Positions 35,614 to 44,298 of a stretch of 64,000 bases of DNA are shown here, piece by piece (position 1 is the stretch's first letter; the number at the start of each line of letters is the position of its first letter). The notes beneath the pieces were generated by a model, which did not search any database, was not told the DNA's origin, and saw nothing but the letters and a program-made list of their open reading frames with translations. Made by a program: the position numbers and the translations under genes. Origin of the DNA: Streptomyces anulatus (lineage in GTDB: Bacteria > Actinomycetota > Actinomycetes > Streptomycetales > Streptomycetaceae); the NCBI RefSeq assembly GCF_014650675.1, contig NZ_BMVK01000019.1:122699-186698 (forward strand), given 5' to 3'.

Positions 35614-35869
35614 CGATGGTCCTCCTCGATCGGCCGTGGCAACGGACTGCACCGCAGGTTAGCCCGCCTGCCGGGGTTCCGGTCCGGACAGGGGGCGGGC
35701 GGGGCGATGGGCCAACCCGTGGTAGTTTCGTATCTCCGAAGCAGGCGTTGTATGCTGCTCCGGTTGCCCGATGAGAGTCGGGCCATCCCTCCGGTACCGC
35801 CACTTCAGTCAAATGATTCCGGCGCGCCGGATTTCACTGTAAGTGCATCTGAAGTCTTTGGAGTGACCC

Positions 35870-36055
35870 GTGGCTGCCAACTGCGACGTTTGCGGCAAGG
35901 GGCCGAGCTTCGGCAACAGCATTTCGCACTCGCACCGCCGTACGTCCCGTCGCTGGAATCCCAACATCCAGCGCGTGCGTGCCGTGGTCGGTCGGACGCC
36001 GAAGCGGCTCAACGTCTGCACCTCGTGCATCAAGGCCGGCAAGGTCGCGCGCTGA
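35870..36055 (+). CDS. rpmB: 50S ribosomal protein L28
   Basis: 61-residue L28 starting MAANCDVCGKGPSFGNSISHS; two CxxC pairs (CDVC, CTSC) mark the zinc-binding form. GTG 35870, with GGAGTGACCC before it. Divergent from the fakA-like gene; the 256-bp gap holds a TATGCT (35751-35756) that may be its -10 box and a perfect 12-bp palindrome CCGGCGCGCCGG (35819-35830) in the leader. Confidence 0.96.
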   Translation: MAANCDVCGKGPSFGNSISHSHRRTSRRWNPNIQRVRAVVGRTPKRLNVCTSCIKAGKVAR

Positions 36056-36088
36056 CGTCCCCGTCGTAGCGCAGCCTTCCGGTTGCCC

Positions 36089-36122
36089 AAAAAGCCGGTC
36101 CATCTCGGTGGACCGGCTTTTT
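36089..36122. terminator. Bidirectional terminator between rpmB and thiD
   Basis: Perfect 14-bp stem beginning AAAAAGCCGG and ending CCGGCTTTTT around a TCTCGG loop. T-runs on both strands, between convergent genes. Confidence 0.95.
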
Positions 36123-36140
36123 GCTGTGCTCAGGGGCTGA

Positions 36141-36962
36141 TCAGGAAGCCGGACCGTCGGCCGGGCGGGTCCGCCAGCCGTGGTCGACGGGGCCGATGCC
36201 GCCGCCGAGCGGGAAGCCGGCCTCGATCGCGCCGGTGACGTACGCCTTCGCGTCCCGTACCGCCGTGGGCACGTCCCTCCCCAGCGCGAGCCCGGAGGCG
36301 ATGGCGGAGGCCAGCGTGCAGCCGGTGCCGTGGGTGTGGCGGTTGTCGTGCCGGGGGGCGCGCAGCCAGTGTTCCGCGCTCCCGTCTGTGAGCAGGTCCA
36401 CCGCCTCGCCGGGCAGGTGGCCGCCCTTGATCACGACCCAGCGCGGTCCGAAGGCGAGGATCTCCTCGGCGGCCCGGCGCATCCCGCTCTCGTCGGTGAC
36501 CGTGACCCCGGTGAGCTGGGCCACTTCGTCGAGGTTCGGGGTGGCGACGGTGGCGACGGGCAGCAGCTTCGTCCGTACGGAATCGAGGGCTTCGGCGGCG
36601 AGCAGCGCGTCGCCGTGCTTGGAGACGCCGACCGGGTCGACGACGACGGGGGCGTCGGTTCCGGCGAGGAGTTCGGCGACGGTCTCCACGAGGGCGGCGG
36701 AGGCGAGCATTCCGGTCTTCACGGCCTGGACGCCGATGTCGTCGACGACGCTGCGGTACTGGGCGCGTACGGCGTCCACCGGAAGCTCCCACGCGCCCTG
36801 GACGCCGAGGGAGTTCTGCGCGGTGACGGCGGTGAGCACGCTCATGCCGTGCACGCCGAGCGCGAGCATCGTCTTCAGATCGGCCTGGATCCCCGCACCG
36901 CCGCCGGAGTCGGATCCGGCGACGGTGAGCACACGGGGCGGTACAGCGGTACGTATGGGCAT
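36141..36962 (-). CDS. thiD: Hydroxymethylpyrimidine phosphate kinase
   Basis: 273-residue ribokinase-fold enzyme of thiamine synthesis (HMP to HMP-PP). Motifs: VAGSDSGGGAGIQADLKTM near the start, TPNLDEVAQLTG and the anion hole HTHGTGCTLASAIASGL. Downstream of thiL with 30 bp between, so the two thiamine genes are co-transcribed. ATG 36962; a TTG three codons upstream is also possible. Confidence 0.95.
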   Translation of the reverse strand: MPIRTAVPPRVLTVAGSDSGGGAGIQADLKTMLALGVHGMSVLTAVTAQNSLGVQGAWELPVDAVRAQYRSVVDDIGVQAVKTGMLASAALVETVAELLAGTDAPVVVDPVGVSKHGDALLAAEALDSVRTKLLPVATVATPNLDEVAQLTGVTVTDESGMRRAAEEILAFGPRWVVIKGGHLPGEAVDLLTDGSAEHWLRAPRHDNRHTHGTGCTLASAIASGLALGRDVPTAVRDAKAYVTGAIEAGFPLGGGIGPVDHGWRTRPADGPAS

Positions 36963-36992
36963 ACGCAGCAATCTAATGCTCGCGTCCCCCGC

Positions 36993-37973
36993 TCACGCGC
37001 GCGGCTGGGTGTCCTCGATGGAGCCGAAGTGGTCCCAGCCGCCCTTGCTGGTCCAGGGGGCTCCGTCGACGGTGACCTGGGGCAGGGCGGAGGGGTTGAG
37101 GACCTCGCCGATCACCTTCCAGCGGGCGGGCAGCTTCACGTCCGGCGGGAAGGTCGCCACGATCGCGTGGTCCTCTCCCCCGGTCAGCACCCACTGGAGC
37201 GGGTCGACGCCGACGGCCTGGCCGATGTCGGACATCTGCGAGGGGATGTCGATGAGGCCGGAGCGCAGGTCGATGCGGACCTTGCTGGACTCCGCGATGT
37301 GTCCGAGGTCCGCGACGAGGCCGTCGCTGACGTCGGTCATCGCGGTGGCGCCGAGCCCGGCGGCCGCGGGGCCCGCATGGTACGGCGGTTCGGGACGGCG
37401 GTGGGCCTCGACGAAGGCGCGGGGCGAGCGGAAGCCGCGGGAGAGCACGGCGTATCCGGCGGCGGACCAGCCGAGCCAGCCGGTGACCGCGACGACGTCG
37501 CCGGGGCGGGCGCCGGCCCGGGTGACCGGTTCGTGGTTGCGCAGGTCGCCGAGGGCGGTGATCGCGACGGTGATCGTGTCGCCGCCGACCACATCGCCGC
37601 CGACCACGGCGGCGCCCGCCACCTGGCACTCGTCGCGCAGCCCGTCCATCAGCTCGGCGGCCCAGGTGACGGGGAGGTCGGCGGGGACGACGAGGCCGAG
37701 GAGCAGCGCGGTGGGCACGGCGCCCATCGCCGCGATGTCGGCGAGGTTCTGGGCGGCGGCCTTGCGGCCGACGTCGTACGCCGTCGACCAGTCACGCCGG
37801 AAATGACGCCCTTCCAGCAGGATGTCCGTACTGGCCACGACCCTGCGGTCGGGGGCGGCCACGACCGCGGCGTCGTCGCCGGGTCCCAGCCGTACCGCCG
37901 GAGTGGTGGTGAGCCGGGACGTGAGCTCTCTGATGAGCCCGAACTCCCCCAACTCGCCCACGGTTCCCTTCAC
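36993..37973 (-). CDS. thiL: Thiamine-monophosphate kinase
   Basis: 326-residue enzyme that phosphorylates TMP to the cofactor TPP. AIRS/PurM fold: GPGDDAAVV, STDILLEGRHF, GGDVVGGDT and DVSDGLVADLGHI. N-terminus KGTVGELGEFGLIRELTSRL is typical. No TPP riboswitch is visible before it. Divergent from the Lrp-domain gene. Confidence 0.96.
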   Translation of the reverse strand: MKGTVGELGEFGLIRELTSRLTTTPAVRLGPGDDAAVVAAPDRRVVASTDILLEGRHFRRDWSTAYDVGRKAAAQNLADIAAMGAVPTALLLGLVVPADLPVTWAAELMDGLRDECQVAGAAVVGGDVVGGDTITVAITALGDLRNHEPVTRAGARPGDVVAVTGWLGWSAAGYAVLSRGFRSPRAFVEAHRRPEPPYHAGPAAAGLGATAMTDVSDGLVADLGHIAESSKVRIDLRSGLIDIPSQMSDIGQAVGVDPLQWVLTGGEDHAIVATFPPDVKLPARWKVIGEVLNPSALPQVTVDGAPWTSKGGWDHFGSIEDTQPRA

Positions 37974-38192
37974 CGAGTCTCACCTCTCCTTTATCGCCCC
38001 GGACACCCGTCCGGGCCCCCGGTCGCGAGCCGTCTGTGCTGTCGGTACCGTCAAGAGATACGTCAACTTCTGCGCTCTGTACGCCACGCTGTGGACGTCA
38101 TCCGGCCCGTAGGTCTCCCCGTGGCCCGCGGCAACGCGATAACGTGGCGTCCCTTTCCCCCACATGATCCTCGTGGCCGCCCTGGAGGTTCC

Positions 38193-38426
38193 GTGGTACA
38201 GGCGTACATCCTCATCCAGACCGAAGTGGGCAAGGCGTCGATCGTCGCCGAGACCATTTCCAAGATCCCGGGAGTCATCCAGGCAGAGGACGTCACCGGT
38301 CCGTACGACGTGATCGTGCGGGCCCAAGCAGACACGGTCGATGAACTCGGCCGCATGGTGGTCGCCAAGGTGCAGCAGGTGGACGGCATCACACGAACCC
38401 TGACCTGCCCGGTCGTCCACCTCTGA
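38193..38426 (+). CDS. Stand-alone Lrp/AsnC ligand-binding (RAM) domain protein
   Basis: 77 residues with only the effector-binding half of an Lrp/AsnC regulator: VQAYILIQTEVGKASIVAET, GPYDVIVRAQADTVDEL and VDGITRTLTCPVV. No DNA-binding domain. Such stand-alone RAM proteins form oligomers that bind amino acids; target unknown. GTG 38193 has TGGAGG before it. Twenty bp ahead of the lipoprotein gene, likely one transcript. Confidence 0.9.
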   Translation: MVQAYILIQTEVGKASIVAETISKIPGVIQAEDVTGPYDVIVRAQADTVDELGRMVVAKVQQVDGITRTLTCPVVHL

Positions 38427-38446
38427 CCCCCGTCTAGGCTGGGCCG

Positions 38447-38935
38447 GTGACGTCATCCGCCCGCCGTTCCCCCCGCTCGATATTCCTCGGTCCGTCCGCT
38501 GCCGTGCTCGTGCTGGCCGCGGCGGGCTGTTCACTCAGCGACGCGCAGCCCTCGATCACGGTTCCCACGCCGTCCCCGGAGGCCGCAGCGTACTGCGAGG
38601 CCCTGCACGAGGAACTGCCGAAGACCGTCCTCGAACTGGAACGCAGCGACCCCTCCCCGGATTCGGAGCTGACCGCCGGCTGGGGGGACGGGGCGATCGT
38701 ACTGCGCTGCGGGGTCCCCCGGCCCGCCGAGATGGACGACCCCCAGTCACAGGGCGTCGAGGCGGACGGTGTGCAGTGGATGCTGGAGGAGCCCGAGGAC
38801 TCCGGTCCGCGATTCACCACTACGTACCGCAAGGCGTACGTCGAGGTCACGCTCGACTCGACGTACGCCCACGACATCACGCCGCTGGCCTCCTTCGCCG
38901 GCCCCGTCTCGAAGACGGTCCCGAGCAAGTTCTGA
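38447..38935 (+). CDS. DUF3515 lipoprotein
   Basis: 162-residue predicted lipoprotein: basic start, hydrophobic core and lipobox LAAAGC (Cys28). The rest carries two cysteines (YCEAL, LRCGV) that may pair outside the membrane and the motif WMLEEPEDSGPRFTTTYRKA. Role unknown. GTG 38447; follows the RAM-domain gene and faces ddl across a terminator. Confidence 0.85.
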   Translation: MTSSARRSPRSIFLGPSAAVLVLAAAGCSLSDAQPSITVPTPSPEAAAYCEALHEELPKTVLELERSDPSPDSELTAGWGDGAIVLRCGVPRPAEMDDPQSQGVEADGVQWMLEEPEDSGPRFTTTYRKAYVEVTLDSTYAHDITPLASFAGPVSKTVPSKF

Positions 38936-38949
38936 AGGCCGGCCACCGG

Positions 38950-39010
38950 CCAGGGCGTGTCCGGCGGGTCAGGGCGCGGACCCGGCCAGGATCCGCCGGA
39001 CACGCCCTGG
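38950..39010. terminator. Bidirectional terminator between DUF3515 gene and ddl
   Basis: 18-bp stem (38950-38967 with 38993-39010) with a 25-nt loop between convergent genes; its right arm ends one base before the ddl stop codon. Confidence 0.75.
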
Positions 39011-39011
39011 G

Positions 39012-40187
39012 TCAGCGCAGTCCGGTGGAGCGGGTCAACGCGGCCTGGATCAGCCGGTCGACCAGCTCCGGGTAGTCGACGCCGCTCTCCTGCCACATGC
39101 GCGGGTACATGGAGATCGGGGTGAAGCCCGGCAGGGTGTTGATCTCGTTGATCACGAAGCCGCCGTCCTCGGTGAGGAAGAAGTCGGCGCGCACCAGACC
39201 CTCGCAGGAGACGGCGTCGAAGGCGGCGACGGCGAGCCGCTGCACCTCGGCGGTCTGCTCCTCGGTGAGCGGTGCGGGCACGAGCCCGGCGGCCGAGTCG
39301 ATGTACTTGGCCTCGAAGTCGTAGAAGTCGTGCGCGGTGACCGGCGGGATCTCGGCGGGCACGCTGGCGCGCGGGCCGTCCTCGAACTCCAGCACCCCGC
39401 ACTCGATCTCGCGGCCGCGCAGCAGCGACTCGACGAGGAACTTCGGGTCGTGGCGGCGGGCCTCCTCGATCGCCTCGTCGAGTCCGGCGAGGTCGTCGAC
39501 CTTGGTGATGCCCATCGAGGAGCCGCCCCGTGCGGGCTTGATGAACAGCGGCCAGCCGTGCTCGCCGGCGAAGTCCACGATCCGCTTGCGGGCGGCGGCG
39601 GGGTCGTTGTCCCACTCGCGGGGGCGGACGACCTCGTACGGTCCGACCGGCAGCCCGAAGGAGAGGAAGACGCGCTTCATGTACTCCTTGTCCTGGCCGA
39701 CGGCGGAGGCGAGAACCCCCGCGCCGACGTAGGGCACACCGGAGAGTTCGAGCAGTCCCTGGAGGGTGCCGTCCTCCCCGTACGGACCGTGCAGCACGGG
39801 GAAGACGACGTCGACCTCGCCCAGCGCCTTGGGCACGGAGCCGGGTTCGCTGTAGAGGACCTCGCGGCTGCCGGGGTCCACGGAGAGCACGACGCTGCCC
39901 TCGGCGGACTCGGTGAGCCGGTCCACGTCGGGGACCTTGCGGTCGGCGATGGCCATGCGTTCGGGATCGTCGGCGGTGAGCGCCCAGCGGCCGTCCGTCG
40001 TGATGCCGATCGGCAGGACGTCGTACTTGGTCCGGTCGATGGCCTTCATGACGGCGCCGGCCGTGACGACCGAGATGCCGTGTTCGGAGCTGCGGCCGCC
40101 GAACACGACAGCCACGCGGGGCTTGCGGCGCTGCGGCTCAGGGCTCTCGGCGCGCTCAGGGCTCTGGGGGAGGTTCTCGCTGCTCAT
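39012..40187 (-). CDS. ddl: D-alanine--D-alanine ligase
   Basis: 391-residue cell-wall precursor enzyme. ATP-grasp motifs: VVFGGRSSEHGISVVTA (N-terminal), HGPYGEDGTLQGLLEL, KPARGGSSMGITKV and NEINTLPGFTPISMYP. YE-type active-site residues that define D-Ala-D-Ala over D-Lac ligases cannot be judged safely by eye. ATG 40187. Downstream of gpsA with 34 bp, probably one operon plsC-gpsA-ddl. Confidence 0.95.
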   Translation of the reverse strand: MSSENLPQSPERAESPEPQRRKPRVAVVFGGRSSEHGISVVTAGAVMKAIDRTKYDVLPIGITTDGRWALTADDPERMAIADRKVPDVDRLTESAEGSVVLSVDPGSREVLYSEPGSVPKALGEVDVVFPVLHGPYGEDGTLQGLLELSGVPYVGAGVLASAVGQDKEYMKRVFLSFGLPVGPYEVVRPREWDNDPAAARKRIVDFAGEHGWPLFIKPARGGSSMGITKVDDLAGLDEAIEEARRHDPKFLVESLLRGREIECGVLEFEDGPRASVPAEIPPVTAHDFYDFEAKYIDSAAGLVPAPLTEEQTAEVQRLAVAAFDAVSCEGLVRADFFLTEDGGFVINEINTLPGFTPISMYPRMWQESGVDYPELVDRLIQAALTRSTGLR

Positions 40188-40221
40188 ATCGCGATGAGCG
40201 TACCTGCTGGTAGGGGAGACG

Positions 40222-41232
40222 TCAGCGTCGCTCGGCCTTGGCGCTCCGCGACATCAGCTCCTTGACGGCGACGACCGGGGACTTGCCCTCGTGGACGATG
40301 GAGACGACGGTCTCGGTGATGGGCATGTCGACCCCGTGCCTGCGTGCCAGGTCGAGGACCGATTCGCAGGACTTGACGCCCTCGGCGGTCTGCTTGGTGA
40401 CGGCGATCGTCTCCTGGAGCGTCATGCCCCGGCCGAGGTTGGTGCCGAAGGTGTGGTTGCGCGAGAGCGGCGAGGAGCAGGTGGCCACCAGGTCGCCCAG
40501 GCCAGCGAGTCCGGAGAACGTCAACGGGTCGGCGCCCATGGCCAGACCCAGTCGGGTGGTCTCGGCGAGGCCCCGGGTGATGAGGGAGCCCTTGGTGTTG
40601 TCGCCGAGGCCCATGCCGTCCGCGATGCCGACGGCGAGGCCGATGACGTTCTTCACGGCGCCGCCGAGCTCGCAGCCGACGACGTCGGTGTTGGTGTACG
40701 GCCGGAAGTACGCGGTGTGGCAGGCGGCCTGGAGGCGTTGGGCGACGGACTCGTCGGCGCAGGCGACGACGGCCGCGGCGGGGCGTCGCTCGGCGATCTC
40801 CTTGGCCAGGTTGGGTCCCGACACGACGGCGATGCGGTCGGCGGAGACCTTGGTGACGTCCGCGATCACCTCGCTCATCAGCTCGGCGGTGCCCAGCTCG
40901 ACGCCCTTCATCAGGGAGACCAGGACGGTGTCCGGCTCCAGGTGCGGGGCCCAGTCGGCGAGGTTGGCGCGCAGCGTCTGGGAGGGCACGACGAGAAAGG
41001 CGAACTCCGCGCCGCGCAGGGCCTCGGCGGCGTCCGTGGTGGCGCGGATGGAGTCGGGGAGCGCGATGCCCGGGAGGTAGTCCGGGTTGGTGTGGGTGGT
41101 GTTGATGGTCTCGGCGACCTCGGCGCGGCGGCCCCAGAGGGTGACCTCGCAGCCCGCGTCGGCGAGGATCACGGCGAAGGCCGTACCCCATGAGCCGGTT
41201 CCGAAGACGGCTGCTTTTACGGGGTGCGTCAC
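40222..41232 (-). CDS. gpsA: NAD(P)H-dependent glycerol-3-phosphate dehydrogenase
   Basis: 336-residue enzyme making glycerol-3-phosphate for phospholipids. NAD-binding AVFGTGSWGTAFAVILADAG, substrate lysine region GPNLAKEI and GCELGGAVKNVIGLAVGI. GTG 41232 overlaps the plsC stop by 4 bp (GTGA), so the two phospholipid genes are translationally coupled. Confidence 0.96.
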   Translation of the reverse strand: MTHPVKAAVFGTGSWGTAFAVILADAGCEVTLWGRRAEVAETINTTHTNPDYLPGIALPDSIRATTDAAEALRGAEFAFLVVPSQTLRANLADWAPHLEPDTVLVSLMKGVELGTAELMSEVIADVTKVSADRIAVVSGPNLAKEIAERRPAAAVVACADESVAQRLQAACHTAYFRPYTNTDVVGCELGGAVKNVIGLAVGIADGMGLGDNTKGSLITRGLAETTRLGLAMGADPLTFSGLAGLGDLVATCSSPLSRNHTFGTNLGRGMTLQETIAVTKQTAEGVKSCESVLDLARRHGVDMPITETVVSIVHEGKSPVVAVKELMSRSAKAERR

Positions 41233-41981
41233 GTGGGTCCCTTTCCCTGGGCCCTGCGCCGTTGTTCAGCACGGGCTTTGCGGTGATCGTAGAGCTCGGC
41301 GGGCGCTTTCTCGCCGCGCAGGTCCTCCAGCTCGCGGGTGACCGCCGCCATGATGACCTCGGTCGCCTCGCGGAGCACCTCGGGGGTCGGCTCCAGACCG
41401 TGGAAGCGGCTGAGGTCGACGGGCGGTCCGGCCTGCACCTGGAGCGTCTTGCGGGGGAACAGCCGGAACTTGTTCTCCTTGGCGTAGGGCGGCATCGCGA
41501 GGTTGGCGCCCCACTGGGCGACGGGGATGACGGGCGCCTTGGTCATCAGGGCGACCCGGGCGGCCCCGGTCTTGCCGGCCATCGGCCACATGTCGGGGTC
41601 CCGGGTGAGGGTGCCTTCGGGGTAGAAGGCGACGCACTCGCCGCGCTCGATGGCATCGACGGCGGCCCGGAAGGCGTCCAGGGCGTTGGTGGTCTCGCGG
41701 TAGACGGGGATCTGGCCGGTGCCGCGCAGCATCATCCCGACGAACGGGGTGCGGAAGAGGCCGGCCTTCGCCAGGAGCCGCGGCACCCGCCCGGTGTTGT
41801 ACTGGAAGTGGCCGTAGGAGAGCGGGTCCAGATAGGAGTTGTGATTGACGGCGGTGATGAATCCGCCGTCGGCCGGAATGTGTTCCATCCCCCGCCAGTC
41901 GCGCTTGAACAGAACCACCAATGGCGGCTTGGCGATGACCGCCGCCAGGCGGTACCAAAAGCCGATTCTGCGGCGGGACAC
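41229..41981 (-). CDS. plsC: 1-acyl-sn-glycerol-3-phosphate acyltransferase
   Basis: 250-residue membrane-associated acyltransferase that makes phosphatidic acid. Catalytic HX4D motif in NHNSYLDPLSYGHF, block II GQIPVYR, block III FYPEGTLTRDPD. Hydrophobic N-terminus (FWYRLAAVIAKPPLVVLF). Coupled to gpsA; divergent from cofC. Confidence 0.94.
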   Translation of the reverse strand: MSRRRIGFWYRLAAVIAKPPLVVLFKRDWRGMEHIPADGGFITAVNHNSYLDPLSYGHFQYNTGRVPRLLAKAGLFRTPFVGMMLRGTGQIPVYRETTNALDAFRAAVDAIERGECVAFYPEGTLTRDPDMWPMAGKTGAARVALMTKAPVIPVAQWGANLAMPPYAKENKFRLFPRKTLQVQAGPPVDLSRFHGLEPTPEVLREATEVIMAAVTRELEDLRGEKAPAELYDHRKARAEQRRRAQGKGPT

Positions 41982-42149
41982 TCGGACACCTTCCTTAAGG
42001 ACTTCGACCTGCAGCCTGGCTACTGACGGTCAAGTCTCGCCCCAGGCCCCTGCTCTGTCGAGAACACCGTACGCCTCACGTTCGGTAGCGGTCCTCCAGG
42101 TTGTCGTACCGGCAGGCGAGAATAAGTCCTCACGCGTACGGAGGGGGAG

Positions 42150-42815
42150 ATCGCCACGAACACCGATCCGGCCGGGCCCTGGTCCCTGGTCGTTCCGCTG
42201 AAGCCGCTCGCACGGGCCAAGAGCCGCCTGGCGCGGGCGGCGGGCGAGGATGCGCGGCCCCGGCTGGCCCTGGCGTTCGCCCAGGACACGGTGGCCGCGG
42301 CGCTGGCCTGCTCCCGCGTGCGCGATGTGGTGGTCGTCACGGACGACGCCGTGGCCGCGGCGGCTCTTTCCGCGCTCGGGGCGCGGATCGTGCCGGACGC
42401 TCCGGGGGCCGGGCTCAACGCGGCGCTCGCGCACGGCGCACGCTCCGTGCGGGCCCTGCGGCCCGCCGCCGCGGTGGCCGCGCTCAACGCGGATCTGCCG
42501 GCACTGCGCACCGGCGAATTGGCGCGGGTGCTCGATTTTGCTTCCGCTTTTCCCAACGCTTTTCTCCGGGACGCGGCGGGAATCGGGACGACATTTCTGG
42601 CCGCGGCGAGCGGTGCGGAATTCCGTCCGGCTTTCGGTGGTCCGTCCGGGGCCCGGCACCTGGCGTCGGGTGCGGTGGAAATAGCGTTGTCCGGCGTCGA
42701 CTCGGTGCGCCGGGACGTGGATACGGGCGAGGATCTGCGGGTCGCGCTGGCCCTGGGGGTGGGGTCGCACACGGCGCGGATCGCGGCCGCGCCCGCCTCG
42801 TCCCGTGACCGATAG
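42150..42815 (+). CDS. cofC: Phosphoenolpyruvate/2-phospho-L-lactate guanylyltransferase, unusual start
   Basis: Enzyme of coenzyme F420 synthesis. Family marks: VVPLKPLARAKSRLARAAG, ALAFAQDTVAAALACSRVRD, VVVTDDAVA, ALNADLPALR and GIGTTFLAAASG. The conserved N-terminus starts at about 42183, but between the in-frame stop (42123-42125) and GTG 42291 there is no ATG, GTG or TTG. GGAGGGGG at 42140-42147 sits just before an ATC (42150), the best placed candidate. Starting at 42291 would delete the catalytic KPLARAKSRL region. 221 residues from 42150. F420 would serve luciferase-like enzymes such as the one in this window. Confidence 0.75.
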   Translation: MATNTDPAGPWSLVVPLKPLARAKSRLARAAGEDARPRLALAFAQDTVAAALACSRVRDVVVVTDDAVAAAALSALGARIVPDAPGAGLNAALAHGARSVRALRPAAAVAALNADLPALRTGELARVLDFASAFPNAFLRDAAGIGTTFLAAASGAEFRPAFGGPSGARHLASGAVEIALSGVDSVRRDVDTGEDLRVALALGVGSHTARIAAAPASSRDR

Positions 42816-42825
42816 GCTGCCGCCC

Positions 42826-43029
42826 ATGCAGGCGACCTCGTACACGTACGACCCCGAGACCCGTAGCGGCAGCGTGCTGCTGGACGACGGCACCCCGGTG
42901 GACTTCGACGCCCCGGCCTTCGACGCGGGCGGCCTGCTGCTGCTGCGTCCGGGGCAGCGGTTGCGGATCGAGGGCGAGGGCCAGGGAGCGGCCCTGCGGA
43001 TCACCCTGGTGACGCTGCAGACGTTCTGA
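42826..43029 (+). CDS. Small conserved cold-shock/OB-like protein
   Basis: 67 residues, MQATSYTYDPETRSGSVLLD, then DGTPVDFDAPAFDAGGLLLL and RPGQRLRIEGEG. The beta-rich pattern with GSVLLDDGTPVDF resembles cold-shock-type OB folds, but the aromatic RNA-binding motifs are absent. ATG 42826 is 10 bp after cofC; an upstream GTG (42805) overlaps cofC. Function unknown. Confidence 0.7.
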   Translation: MQATSYTYDPETRSGSVLLDDGTPVDFDAPAFDAGGLLLLRPGQRLRIEGEGQGAALRITLVTLQTF

Positions 43030-43083
43030 CCCCGCTCCCGACCGGAGCGACGCCGCTGGGCCGAACGGGGTCCGGACAGCCCG

Positions 43084-43117
43084 CGGGCCGGGCTCCCCCG
43101 GAGGGGAGCCCGGCCCG
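43084..43117. terminator. Bidirectional terminator before hupS
   Basis: Perfect 15-bp stem (43084-43098 with 43103-43117) with a CGGA loop, between convergent genes. Confidence 0.85.
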
Positions 43118-43149
43118 GCGCGTTGTGAGGAGCGAGCGGGTGCCCGGTC

Positions 43150-43824
43150 TCACTTCTTGCGTGCGGTGGCCTTCTTGGCCGTGGTCTTGCGCGCCGTGGT
43201 CTTCTTCGCGGGCGCCTTCTTCGCCGTGGTCTTCTTGGCGGGCGCGGTCTTGCTGGCGACGGCCTTCTTGGCGGTCGTCGCGGCCTTCTTCGCCGGGGTC
43301 GCCTTCTTGGCGGCCGCGGAGGCCTTCTTGGCCGTCGCGGTGGTCTTCTTCGCGGTGACCTTCTTGGCTGCGGCGGTGGTCTTCTTCGCCGGAGTCGCCT
43401 TCTTGGCGGTGGTCTTCTTCGCGGTGGCCTTCTTGGCGGCCGACTTCTTGGCGGCTGCGGCCTTCACCGTCGTACGGGCGGCGGAAGATCCGCCCGAGAG
43501 GCTGCCCTTGGGGGCCTTCTTGACGGCCACGTCGTTCTTGGGGAGCTTCTTCGAGCCGCTCACCAGGTCCTTGAAACCCTGGCCCGCGCGGAAGCGGGGC
43601 ACCGAGGTCTTCTTGACCCGGACGCGCTCACCCGTCTGCGGGTTGCGGGCGTACCGGGCGGGGCGGTCGACCTTCTCGAACGAGCCGAAGCCGGTGACCG
43701 AGACACGGTCCCCGGCGACAACGGCACGGACGATCGCGTCGAGTACCGCGTCGACAGCGTCTGCGGCCTGCTGACGGCCGCCGACCTTGTCGGCAATCGC
43801 TTCTACGAGCTGCGCCTTGTTCAC
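43150..43824 (-). CDS. hupS: Nucleoid-associated HU protein HupS with histone-H1-like tail
   Basis: 224 residues: an HU domain (about 1-95: NKAQLVEAIADKVGGRQQAA, VTGFGSFEKVDRPARYARNP, SVPRFRAGQGFKDLVSG) and a C-terminal tail of about 120 residues made of Lys/Ala/Thr repeats such as KKTTAKKA. The two-domain form is the streptomycete HupS, which compacts spore nucleoids. GTG 43824, with GAAGGGGAAG before. The upstream 140 bp are unusually A/T-rich (TATATA at about 43888). Confidence 0.96.
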   Translation of the reverse strand: MNKAQLVEAIADKVGGRQQAADAVDAVLDAIVRAVVAGDRVSVTGFGSFEKVDRPARYARNPQTGERVRVKKTSVPRFRAGQGFKDLVSGSKKLPKNDVAVKKAPKGSLSGGSSAARTTVKAAAAKKSAAKKATAKKTTAKKATPAKKTTAAAKKVTAKKTTATAKKASAAAKKATPAKKAATTAKKAVASKTAPAKKTTAKKAPAKKTTARKTTAKKATARKK

Positions 43825-43966
43825 GTCTTCCCCTTCGGAGACATTGCCAGAACGAAAGTGTTCAAGCTTTTTCGCACGTTAGGCAGATATATACCGCAAA
43901 TCAAACACGAAACGGGCTAATCACCCTAGTGCCGCAACGAAGTCGACCGATGCGCAGTTCCACGTG

Positions 43967-44194
43967 TCAGTCACCTTCGGGGAATCGGCCCTCATCGAGG
44001 TCCTTCATCAACCGGTCCAGACGCCTTGCCGCGTCCGGGAGATCGTGCTTCGCCGCGGCCGTGACGACCAGCAGCTTCCGGGTCAGCGCCATCCGTACGC
44101 TCTCCGGGACTTGCAGTGCACGCACCTTCGCGTGCGCTTCCTTCAATCGGTCGGCGACTTGGCCATAGAGCTTGAGTTGGCTGTCGCGTTCCAT
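43967..44194 (-). CDS. Small conserved protein of unknown function
   Basis: 75 residues, MERDSQLKLYGQVADRLKEA, then HAKVRALQVPESVRMALTRK, LLVVTAAAKHDLPDAARRLD. Predicted all-helical and highly charged, no signal peptide. Conserved between hupS and leuD in Streptomyces as far as I recall. Transcribed towards hupS from its own promoter, as the leuCD terminator lies upstream. Confidence 0.75.
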   Translation of the reverse strand: MERDSQLKLYGQVADRLKEAHAKVRALQVPESVRMALTRKLLVVTAAAKHDLPDAARRLDRLMKDLDEGRFPEGD

Positions 44195-44247
44195 GCACCG
44201 ATTGTGCCATCTGGGGCGAGTTGTCGCCCGACGGGGTCTCAACAAGC

Positions 44248-44283
44248 GACTGCGCCCCCTGCCGGGAGGCAGGGGGCGCAGTC
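44248..44283 (-). terminator. Terminator of the leuCD operon
   Basis: Perfect 16-bp stem (44248-44263 with 44268-44283), GGGA loop, 15 bp after the leuD stop. No T-run. Confidence 0.85.
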
Positions 44284-44298
44284 CTGGAAAAGCGCTGC

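Noticed and set aside
36974..38192. TPP riboswitch upstream of thiL
   Set aside because: No THI-box sequence (CTGAGA-type core) is seen before thiL.
42101..42808. 235-codon frame overlapping cofC with a conventional start
   Set aside because: Different frame from the conserved CofC motifs; Gly/Arg-rich product. It must not be taken as the missing cofC start.
43150..43500. Short tandem repeats looking like a minisatellite
   Set aside because: They encode the Lys/Ala/Thr repeats of the HupS tail, expected for this protein.
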